DNA from: Calditrichota bacterium
GTDB taxonomy: Bacteria > CLD3
DNA length: 61,891 nucleotides
Direction: 5' to 3'
Assembly (NCBI GenBank): GCA_008501735.1
Contig: QQUF01000036.1
Span: forward strand, 1 to 61,891
Part shown: positions 33,533-41,194 of the stretch, one piece after another
Layout of the letters: each line of letters opens with the position of its first letter
Numbering within the stretch: position 1 is the first letter of the stretch
Program-made: the position numbers and the translations under genes
Notes under the pieces: generated by a model
Told to the model about the DNA's origin: nothing
Database searches by the model: none
What the model saw: the letters and a program-made list of their open reading frames with translations, nothing else

Positions 33533-34108
33533 ATGTTATGGGATTTTAAAGCGAAGTTTTATGATAAGGGAAGAAATTCATTTTTCTTGTCTTGGATTTT
33601 AAGAAAAGAAAATGAGGTTGTAACACAATTATTACCAAGTAATATCTTGGAAGAGAGAAGAATATTAGATGTCGGAACAGGAACAGGTAATATCCCTTCT
33701 TTGTTAATAAACCCTCAAATAACTATCGGAATCGATATTTCTTATGGGATGTTGCAAAGGGCAAAAAGTAATCATAGAAATTTATTTGTAATTAATTGTA
33801 ATATTGTAAAAATTCCTCTTGCAATTGGCGTAATTGATGTTGTATTTTGTGTGGGAGTTTTGGAGTATTTTTCTGATTTTAAAACCCTTTTTTCTGAAAT
33901 CAGTCAAGTCCTCCAAAATGACGGACTTTTTTATCTAACCTATTCCCAAAAAAATCTACCAAATTTTTTAAGGAATATTTTAGGTGAAAAGATTCATTTT
34001 GTTCAAGAAAATGAAATAATCCAAGAACTACAAAGCTATGGATTTCAATTAGTGAAAAAAAATAAAACATTCATTCAAACTCAATTACTTTTTAGACGGG
34101 GAATTTAA
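33533..34108 (+). CDS. Class I SAM-dependent methyltransferase inserted between ftsA and ftsZ
   Basis: 191 residues. Motif I RILDVGTGTGNIPSLL, the acidic end of strand 2 in IGIDISYGML, and a motif IV-like DVVFCVGVLEYF give a normal AdoMet-binding Rossmann fold of the UbiE/BioC type. The gene is squeezed between ftsA (1 base) and ftsZ (0 bases), so it must be co-expressed with them. Substrate is unknown: a small molecule, lipid or protein are all possible, and a division-related role is only inferred from position. Confidence 0.85.
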   Translation: MLWDFKAKFYDKGRNSFFLSWILRKENEVVTQLLPSNILEERRILDVGTGTGNIPSLLINPQITIGIDISYGMLQRAKSNHRNLFVINCNIVKIPLAIGVIDVVFCVGVLEYFSDFKTLFSEISQVLQNDGLFYLTYSQKNLPNFLRNILGEKIHFVQENEIIQELQSYGFQLVKKNKTFIQTQLLFRRGI

Positions 34109-35365
34109 ATGGCAATTACTATCGACAACAATGCCTTAACACCTTCACAAGGTGCTGTAATCAAAGTAATCGGTGTTGGCGGTGCAGGTGGAAACGCTGT
34201 CAATACAATGATTGACTCAGGTCTTTCTGGAGTAGAATTTATTGCTGCAAACACAGACATTCAAGCTCTTAACGTGAATAAGGCTGATGTCCATGTTCAA
34301 ATCGGAAAAAAAGAAACTGAAGGTCTTGGAGCTGGAGCTGACCCAAGTGTTGGAGAAACCTCAGTCCTTGAAGATTCTGATTTGATAAAGGAAGCAATCG
34401 GAAAACCTCATATGGTTTTTGTTACAGCTGGAATGGGAGGCGGAACTGGAACTGGAGCTGCTCCTGTTGTCGCGAAAATGGCAATGGAAACAAATGCACT
34501 TACAGTAGGAATTGTAACTAAGCCTTTCAAATTTGAAGGCAATAGAAGAATGAAATCTGCTGAAGAAGGTATTGCTAAATTACGAAATAATGTTGATACT
34601 TTAATTGTTATTCCTAATCAGAAATTGATGGAAATTAACAAAGGTTCACTTACTCTTCAAAATGCTTTTACTATGGCTGATAATGTTCTACTTCAAGCGA
34701 CTAAAGGTATTTCTGACATCATCAAAGGAACTGGTTTAATTAATGTGGATTTTGCAGATGTGAAATCAATTATGACAACTTCTGGCGATGCGATAATGGG
34801 AATTGGTGAAGCTTCAGGAGAAGGAAGAGCAACTCAAGCTGCTGATAGTGCAATTTCTAGTCCTCTACTTGAAGAGTATTCTTTGCAAGGTGCAAAAGGT
34901 ATTCTTATTAACATTACGGCAAGTTCAAATATTTTAATGTCAGAAATTGATGAAGCTACAGAATATATTCGTGCAAAAACTCAAACTGACGATGCAAATG
35001 TAATTTTTGGTGTAGTTCTTGATGAATCTTTAGAAGAAAAAATTCAAATCACTGTTATTGCTACTGGTTTTAATAAAGAAGAAGAAATTGTTGACGAAAT
35101 TCCAAGTGATGTAAATACTCAACATTTTGACGACGTTCCTGTTCAGCAACCTAAAAGAGAACGAATTGTGCACAAATTACACGGCGATTCAGTAAATCCT
35201 AATCACGATTCAAGAATGGGTGGGATTTCCGCGAAATATGAAGAAAAGGGCGAAAACTCTTTCAATCCAGAAACTTATAGAACTGGAATTAATGCCGTTC
35301 CTAATTTAGGAACTGACAAAGGAAATCTGAGTCAACCGACTTTCTTAAGAAGAAAATACAATTAA
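34109..35365 (+). CDS. ftsZ: Cell division GTPase FtsZ
   Basis: Tubulin-like GTPase forming the Z-ring, 418 residues. GVGGAGGNAVNTMI near the N-terminus, the tubulin signature MGGGTGTGAAPVVA, the NTDIQAL segment and the T7-loop region VDFADVKSIM are all present. The GTPase core ends about residue 320, followed by a charged linker. The usual short FtsA-binding C-terminal peptide (DIPxFLRxR-like) may be represented by PTFLRRKYN at the very end. It is followed by a terminator shared with the convergent signalling operon. Confidence 0.98.
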   Translation: MAITIDNNALTPSQGAVIKVIGVGGAGGNAVNTMIDSGLSGVEFIAANTDIQALNVNKADVHVQIGKKETEGLGAGADPSVGETSVLEDSDLIKEAIGKPHMVFVTAGMGGGTGTGAAPVVAKMAMETNALTVGIVTKPFKFEGNRRMKSAEEGIAKLRNNVDTLIVIPNQKLMEINKGSLTLQNAFTMADNVLLQATKGISDIIKGTGLINVDFADVKSIMTTSGDAIMGIGEASGEGRATQAADSAISSPLLEEYSLQGAKGILINITASSNILMSEIDEATEYIRAKTQTDDANVIFGVVLDESLEEKIQITVIATGFNKEEEIVDEIPSDVNTQHFDDVPVQQPKRERIVHKLHGDSVNPNHDSRMGGISAKYEEKGENSFNPETYRTGINAVPNLGTDKGNLSQPTFLRRKYN

Positions 35366-35371
35366 AACTTT

Positions 35372-35399
35372 AAAGGCTCGGATAATTCGAGCCTTTTTT
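35372..35399 (+). terminator. Terminator after ftsZ (possibly bidirectional)
   Basis: Arms AAAGGCTCG / CGAGCCTTT with a 7-base loop and a six-T run on the plus strand. It sits between convergent ftsZ and the CheR-like gene; the minus-strand side has a weaker T-rich tail. Confidence 0.85.
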
Positions 35400-36219
35400 A
35401 TTTCTTTTGAAAAATGTTTGTCCCTTTTTTGAGTTCAGACATTTTTAATTCTTTTACAAAATTCTTGTAATCACTTCCTGGTTCTAAACACAGAATTCCA
35501 TTTGGATTTAAACTTTCCTGAAATACTGAAATAGCTCTTTCTCTCAAGTCTTCATTAAAATTCTGTAAAATATTCAGGCAAACTATCAAATCAGTTTCGC
35601 TAAAAACCCCGTCGGTTGTTAAGTTATGGTCAGCAAAAACAATATTTCTTAATGAATGTTTGATTACTGCCGAATTGTTCAAAACAGTATAGTATTTAGA
35701 GAATTTTTCTTTGCCACCTGAAAGCCTATAAAAGTCTTCAAATTCATTGATTATTTCTAAAGAATAAATTCCTTCACGTGCCTTAGAAAGAACTAAGTCA
35801 TTAAAGTCCGTTGCATAAATTTGGCTTCTTTTAAGTAAATCTTCTTCTGCTAACAAAATCGAAAAGGTATAAACATTCTCGCCTGTTGAACAACCAACAA
35901 ACCAAATTTTGAAAAAAGTCTTCTCTTTTAAAATTGGATTCACAATTTTTTTGAAATTTTGATAAAAAATTGGATTTGGGAAATTATTGCTAGGGTGGCT
36001 TGTTAGGTCAGCTAAGACAATTTCAAAGAAATCTTTGTCGTAAAGAATTTTGTGCTGCATTTCACTAAAAGATTTGAAGTTAGAATTTTTGAGCCTTGCT
36101 TGAAATTTATCTTGAAGCAGTTCAGGCAAAAATTCCCGTAGATCGTAACCATATTTATGGAAAATTGCATCAATTAGGAGTTTGATTTCAATATCAATAT
36201 TTTTTATCGTTTTGTGCAT
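35398..36219 (-). CDS. Divergent CheR-like methyltransferase
   Basis: 273 residues with the CheR layout: a small N-terminal helical domain (about 1-70), then an AdoMet fold with VGCSTGENVYTFSILL equivalent to the CheR motif CSTGEEPYSLAM, ATDFNDLVLSKAREGIY (the acid after strand 2 plus the typical CheR helix) and DLIVCLNILQNFN in place of DLIxCRNVLIYF. The CheR FFRD segment near the domain junction is changed to NFPNP, losing the Arg normally involved in binding. It may bind AdoMet without methylating a chemoreceptor; no MCP or CheB gene is nearby. Last gene of the five-gene signalling operon, 34 bases after the hybrid kinase gene. Confidence 0.75.
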   Translation of the reverse strand: MHKTIKNIDIEIKLLIDAIFHKYGYDLREFLPELLQDKFQARLKNSNFKSFSEMQHKILYDKDFFEIVLADLTSHPSNNFPNPIFYQNFKKIVNPILKEKTFFKIWFVGCSTGENVYTFSILLAEEDLLKRSQIYATDFNDLVLSKAREGIYSLEIINEFEDFYRLSGGKEKFSKYYTVLNNSAVIKHSLRNIVFADHNLTTDGVFSETDLIVCLNILQNFNEDLRERAISVFQESLNPNGILCLEPGSDYKNFVKELKMSELKKGTNIFQKK

Positions 36220-36253
36220 AATTTTACAAGCTCAGTTTGAATTCAATTTTTAT

Positions 36254-39200
36254 TTATTGGTAAAGCCACACTCTTAATTGGGCTAGTAATTTGTCTTCAT
36301 CTAAAGGTTTGGATAAGTAATCGTTTGCTCCAGCATTTAGGCACTTTTTTCTGTCTCCTTGCATAGCTTTTGCTGTTAGAGCAATTATGGGTAAATTTTT
36401 GAATTTTTCAATATTGCGAATTTCGTGCATCGCTTCAAAACCGTTCATATTTGGCATCATTATGTCCATCAAAATTAAATCTATCTCATCAGGATTCAGA
36501 CTAAGTGCTTTTAGACATTCTTTACCATCGTGAGCAGTTGTAACTCTCAAATCGTGTTCTTGTAAAATACTAGAAGTCGCAAGAATGTTTCTCATATCAT
36601 CGTCAACTAAAAGAATGTGCTTACCTTTAATGACATTAGTTTCTTCATTCAATTTGTTTACAATCTTTCTCTTTGCCTCTGAAAGGTTCTCTTCCTTTCT
36701 GTGCAGGAGTAAAGAAGAAATATTAAGTAATTGTTCAGAAGTTATTGTTACTTTAACAGGAAAATTATTCTCGTAAATTCTGATTTCTTCTTCATCTAAG
36801 TCTGCTTGCGAATTAAAAATTATTGGAACTTCTAATCGTTCAACTGATTGTTTCAGAAATCCCAAGAAGTCGATTCCTGACATATCCTCCAAATGATTGT
36901 CCAAAATTATACAATCAAAATTTTCGACATTTATAATTTTTACAAAATCTACTGAATTGGCAACTGTTGCAATCCTCAAATCGTCGCCTTGAACTAATTC
37001 TGCGATTCGATTTTGTGACTCTTTACTTTTTGAAGCGATGAGTAAGCTCTTATTTTCTTTATTAAAGAACTCAAGAACTTTGTCAAAAATCTCGTTTATT
37101 CCTACTGAATCAACAGGTTTTGTTATACAACCTATTGCACCGCTTTTAATTGCTTCAAAGTTTGAAATTTTGTTTGAAAGCATAAAAACAGGAATGTGCC
37201 TTGTTTTGTTGTTTTCCTTGAGCCTAAACAAAACGCTTTTCCCGTTAATTTCAGGTAAGTCTTGAAGCAAAATTATTGCACTCGGTTTGTAGAAATCAGC
37301 CATTTGTAGGCAAGTATTTCCATTGTCCGCAAGAAGAACTTTCATTCCTTTGTTGTGTGCTTTATCCGAAAGAATCTTTGTTGTAACTGGGTCTGTTTCG
37401 ATTATTAAAACAACTTTATCTTTTTCTGAAATTACTTTTCTATCATCAATTATCGCTTCTATTGTTTTTGGTGGGGCAATATTTATTTTTGAGATTTTCT
37501 CACCAATTGAATTTGGGGCATTCTTGGTTTTAATCTCAATTTTGTTTTCAGGTAACGATTCATTGTCTTCAACTTTCAAAATTTCAGGGATATAAAGCGT
37601 AAAAGTGCTTCCACTTCCAATTTCACTTACCAAATTAATTTCGCCTTGAAGCAATTTGGCAAATTCTTTGGAAATTGAAAGACCTAAACCAGTGCCTCCG
37701 TATTTTCTGCTTGTGCTTCCATCTTCTTGTTGGAATGCGTCAAAGATCATTTTTTGTTTTTCTTTAGCAATACCTTTTCCAGTATCAATTACGGAAAATC
37801 CAATTGTTTCTTCAAGATTCAAAATCCTTGATTCAAAGTTCTTATAAGGTTTGTGAATTTTGAAGGTAATCTGACCGCCAACAGGAGTGAATTTCATTGC
37901 GTTGGAAATGAAATTTTTGATAATTTGTTCAACTCTTTGTCTGTCGGTGTATAATTCTTGGTTTAGTTCTTCGTCAATTTCAATTGCAAAATTTATACCT
38001 TTGTCTTCGACTACGTGTTTGAAGTTCGTTTTGATATAATCTGAAAATTCAACTAATTTTACGTTTTCGACGTGAATTTCTATTTTGCCAGCTTCGACTT
38101 TTGAAAGGTCTAATACTTCATTAATTAAGTTTAATAAATCATTTCCAGCAGAGTAAATCGTTTTTGCAAATTCCATTTGTTTGATTGTTAAGTTGCCTTT
38201 TTTGTTATTAGAAAGCAATTTTGATAGAATCAGAATGCTGTTCAATGGAGTTCGCAATTCGTGAGACATATTTGCAAGAAACTCTGATTTATATTTACTA
38301 CTCATTTCAAGAGCTTTTGCTTTTTCCTCAAGTTCTGCTTGAGCAAATTTAAGTTCTTGATTTTTAATTTTTATGTTCTCTTTTTGTTTCTCTAAAGCAC
38401 GAGTTTTCTCTTCTAAAGCAAGATTGATCTCACGCAATTCCTCTTGGTTTGATTGAAGCCTTTCTTCTGATTCTTTCAAAATTCTTGCTTGTTCTTCTAA
38501 TTCGTCATTCGTAACTCTAAGGACTTCTTGTTGGGATTGCAGTTTGTGTGCTTGTTGCTGAGTTTTTCCTAAAAGTTCTGCCATTTGGTCGCGAGATTTT
38601 GCAGAGTAGAACGAAATCCCGATGTTTTCAACAACTAAGTCTAAAAATTGTTTTTTAACCTCAGTTATTTCTTCAAAAGAAGCTAATTCAATGATTCCAA
38701 GTAGCTCATCTTCGTGTAAAAATGGAACAACAATAATATTTAGTGGTGAACCTTCACCTATTCCAGTATTAATTTTTAAAAAATTGTATGGAACATTTGA
38801 GATAGAAAGAGTTTTTTTGTCGGCAGCAGATTGTCCAACCAAACCTTCACCAAACTGAAAGATTGGAGGGTTTTCTTTATCAAAATTAAATGAAAAACTG
38901 TTTATCATTTTTAAATGTTCTTCATCACGAATGTAAATTGCTCCAATTGGACATCCTAAATATCTTGTCAAAAAATCTAACACATTCTTTGCAAGTGTAG
39001 CAATTTCAGGATTTCCACGAAGTTTATTATTTAGTTCAGCTTGTCCTTCGTTGAGCCAATTCTGTTTTAATAATTTTTTTGATGATGTAGTTAGATTTTT
39101 TTGAAGTTGAACCAAAGCAGAGCCTAATGAATCTTTTGAACTTCGGATTTCAATTTGTTTATCAAAATTACCGCTTCCAATTAAAGTTGCCATTTCCGCT

Positions 39201-39985
39201 AAATTTCTGTTAGACTCAACTAATGTTGAAAGAACGTTTGCTAAGTCAGCAATCTCGTCATTTGACTTAACTTTAAATTCAACATCGTTATCACCTTCTG
39301 CAAATTTCTTTGCTTGTCTTTGCATTTCAGTAAGAGGATTTGTTATACTTCGCGAAAGGAATGCACTAACAAGCATTGCAAGTAATAAAATCCCAATTCC
39401 ATAAATTGAAAGCATCATAAATCTTGATTTTAAAGCATCATTTAGAGTTACAATTGAGTAGTCTAACTGCAAAACTCCAACAACAGATTTATCTTCTCCT
39501 TTAATAGGTACAAAAGCTGAAATCCATTCACCGTAATCGTCTTGGTATCTTGGAGTAATTACAGGAATATTTTCTTGAAAAGCTTTTTGGAGTAGGGGAG
39601 TCATTTTATATTTATGACCAATGAAGGGTTTATTGTTTGTCATTACAGTAAATTTTGCAAAATCAGGACTACCAGAAGGAGTTAAAATGTAGATTTCAGT
39701 TGAAAGATTATTTTCAGCTTTAACCTTCCTTAAGGTGCTTCTAAGTTGTAAAAATTCTTGTGAAGCTGGATTCTGGGAACTTTCTACAATTTTAATTTTA
39801 CTTGGTTGAATCGCTAATGTTGTTGTTTTTGCAATTCCAAGAAGTTCTTTTCCAAGACTTGACTCCAATTCTGCAGAAGTGAGTTTATAGTCAATTACAA
39901 GCACTATAATTATGCTTAAGAACAACAGCGAAAAAATTATGTAACTAATTTTTTGAGAAAGACTTGAAAACCAACTTCGATTCAT
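36254..39985 (-). CDS. Membrane hybrid histidine kinase with HAMP, GAF and three receiver domains
   Basis: 1,243 residues. TM1 about 13-31, an extracytoplasmic single-Cache-like sensor about 32-188, TM2 about 189-210, HAMP about 211-263, a second HAMP-like linker, GAF about 320-460, a long coiled coil 465-565, HisKA with the phospho-acceptor in MSHELRTPLNS (His575), HATPase with DTGKGI and GTGLGLSI (to about 803). Then three receiver domains follow: REC1 (about 856-970) appears to lack the phospho-Asp at the usual position (ILLQDLPEING), REC2 (about 985-1095) has ILDNHLEDMSG, and REC3 (about 1120-1240) is canonical with LMDIMMPNMNG (Asp1174) and a final Lys in SKP. The REC3 closely resembles the receiver of the next upstream gene, implying duplication. 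Fourth gene of the 35.4-45.3 kb operon. Confidence 0.93.
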   Translation of the reverse strand: MNRSWFSSLSQKISYIIFSLLFLSIIIVLVIDYKLTSAELESSLGKELLGIAKTTTLAIQPSKIKIVESSQNPASQEFLQLRSTLRKVKAENNLSTEIYILTPSGSPDFAKFTVMTNNKPFIGHKYKMTPLLQKAFQENIPVITPRYQDDYGEWISAFVPIKGEDKSVVGVLQLDYSIVTLNDALKSRFMMLSIYGIGILLLAMLVSAFLSRSITNPLTEMQRQAKKFAEGDNDVEFKVKSNDEIADLANVLSTLVESNRNLAEMATLIGSGNFDKQIEIRSSKDSLGSALVQLQKNLTTSSKKLLKQNWLNEGQAELNNKLRGNPEIATLAKNVLDFLTRYLGCPIGAIYIRDEEHLKMINSFSFNFDKENPPIFQFGEGLVGQSAADKKTLSISNVPYNFLKINTGIGEGSPLNIIVVPFLHEDELLGIIELASFEEITEVKKQFLDLVVENIGISFYSAKSRDQMAELLGKTQQQAHKLQSQQEVLRVTNDELEEQARILKESEERLQSNQEELREINLALEEKTRALEKQKENIKIKNQELKFAQAELEEKAKALEMSSKYKSEFLANMSHELRTPLNSILILSKLLSNNKKGNLTIKQMEFAKTIYSAGNDLLNLINEVLDLSKVEAGKIEIHVENVKLVEFSDYIKTNFKHVVEDKGINFAIEIDEELNQELYTDRQRVEQIIKNFISNAMKFTPVGGQITFKIHKPYKNFESRILNLEETIGFSVIDTGKGIAKEKQKMIFDAFQQEDGSTSRKYGGTGLGLSISKEFAKLLQGEINLVSEIGSGSTFTLYIPEILKVEDNESLPENKIEIKTKNAPNSIGEKISKINIAPPKTIEAIIDDRKVISEKDKVVLIIETDPVTTKILSDKAHNKGMKVLLADNGNTCLQMADFYKPSAIILLQDLPEINGKSVLFRLKENNKTRHIPVFMLSNKISNFEAIKSGAIGCITKPVDSVGINEIFDKVLEFFNKENKSLLIASKSKESQNRIAELVQGDDLRIATVANSVDFVKIINVENFDCIILDNHLEDMSGIDFLGFLKQSVERLEVPIIFNSQADLDEEEIRIYENNFPVKVTITSEQLLNISSLLLHRKEENLSEAKRKIVNKLNEETNVIKGKHILLVDDDMRNILATSSILQEHDLRVTTAHDGKECLKALSLNPDEIDLILMDIMMPNMNGFEAMHEIRNIEKFKNLPIIALTAKAMQGDRKKCLNAGANDYLSKPLDEDKLLAQLRVWLYQ

Positions 39986-40062
39986 TTTTTTACCTAAAAG
40001 TGACTAATTATTGATAGTAATTGTTACCTGTTTCAAAAATTCTTTTTACAATTTATAGAATT

Positions 40063-41166
40063 CTATTTAATCCATTTTTTGATTAACGCAATTAACTCAT
40101 CTGGGTCAATCGGTTTGCTTAAATAATCGTTTGCACCCGAATCAATACACTTTTGTCTGTCTTCTGCCATTGATTTTGCTGTTAACGCAATAATAGGTAA
40201 TTTCTGAAATCGTTGCATTTTTCTAATTTCAGTCATTGCTTCATATCCGTCCATTTCAGGCATCATTATGTCCATCAGAATCATATCGAAGTTTTCTTCT
40301 TCTTTGAGTTTTTCTAAGCACTCAATACCACTTTTGGCAATTTCGGTTTCAATTTCTTCCTCTTCTAAAATGCTAACAGTTGAAAAAAGATTTAGAGGAT
40401 CATCATCAACAAGTAGAATTTTTTTGCCCTCCAAAGATATTTCAATTCCTTCTAAATTCGGGAGAAGAGTTTCAACTTGAACTTTTGGTTCAGATTGAGT
40501 TTCTACTATTTTAGGCTTTTCAATTTCTATTTTGTCAACCTTAGGAACTTCAACTTTTGTCTCAATAATTTCTAAAGTTTCTTCAATTTTGGGTTCTTCA
40601 ACTTTAGGTTCATTAATTGGTTCAATCGAAAGCTTTTCAATTTTAGGTTCTTCAACTTTTATCTCAGGTTTAGGTTCTTCAATTGGTTCAAGAATAATCT
40701 TTTCAGGTTTAGGCTCTTCAACTTTAATTTCAATTTTAGGCTCTTCAACTTTTAATTCAATTGTTGAGTCTTTTTCAATTTCAGTTTCTTCCACTGTTGG
40801 TGGAGGAGTTTCAATTTTGATTTCTTTCGTCATTTCTGCACTCAAATCAACAATTTTTGATTTGGACTCTTCCTTTATAACAGGAGTTTCTACTGCATTT
40901 TCAACTTTTGGAGGCTCATTAGCTTTTGGTTGAGTTTTAACAGGCTCGATTTTAGGAAAATTAGATTTTTCCTCAAGTTGTGAAACTGTTTTTTTAACTT
41001 CTACAGTCTTTTTCTCATCGGGTGTAGTTGTAGTTGGCGTTTTTTTTGTTTTTTGGTTTTTAGGTAGTTTAATTTCATTTTTTTGCGATGCTTTTTTCTT
41101 CTGGGAAAGAACTAAAATTATTATTACAGCACAAACTACGCCTAAGAAAATTGTTGAATTATCCAT
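40063..41166 (-). CDS. Membrane-anchored response regulator with E/K/P-rich stalk
   Basis: 367 residues of unusual design: an N-terminal hydrophobic helix (about 5-20) with Lys-rich flank; a ~210-residue low-complexity linker dominated by Glu, Lys, Pro, Ile and Val, with repeated EEPKIE-type units (about 125-215); then a canonical receiver domain (about 245-367) with LLVDDDPLN acids, phospho-Asp299 in LMDIMMPEMDG, LTAKSM and YLSKP. There is no output domain after the receiver. The receiver tail (LPIIALTAKSMAEDRQKC) is nearly the same as in REC3 of the adjacent kinase. It probably receives phosphate at the inner face of the membrane. Third gene of the five-gene operon. Confidence 0.88.
   Translation of the reverse strand: MDNSTIFLGVVCAVIIILVLSQKKKASQKNEIKLPKNQKTKKTPTTTTPDEKKTVEVKKTVSQLEEKSNFPKIEPVKTQPKANEPPKVENAVETPVIKEESKSKIVDLSAEMTKEIKIETPPPTVEETEIEKDSTIELKVEEPKIEIKVEEPKPEKIILEPIEEPKPEIKVEEPKIEKLSIEPINEPKVEEPKIEETLEIIETKVEVPKVDKIEIEKPKIVETQSEPKVQVETLLPNLEGIEISLEGKKILLVDDDPLNLFSTVSILEEEEIETEIAKSGIECLEKLKEEENFDMILMDIMMPEMDGYEAMTEIRKMQRFQKLPIIALTAKSMAEDRQKCIDSGANDYLSKPIDPDELIALIKKWIK
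40570..40770 (-). repeat. Low-complexity E/K/P repeat tract inside the stalk gene
   Basis: On the plus strand, GGTTCTTCAA/GGCTCTTCAA followed by CTTTT recurs at irregular short spacing. On the coding strand this encodes repeated EEPKIE/EEPKPE units. Both register and length are likely to vary between related strains. Confidence 0.7.
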
Positions 41167-41194
41167 TTATTTGAGTCCTTATTTTTTCAAAATA

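Noticed and set aside
40268-40933. Plus-strand Ser/Ile/Gly-rich frames opposite the response regulator stalk
   Set aside because: They are reverse shadows of the E/K/P repeat: Glu/Lys/Pro codons read backwards as Ser/Phe/Gly. There is no start signal.
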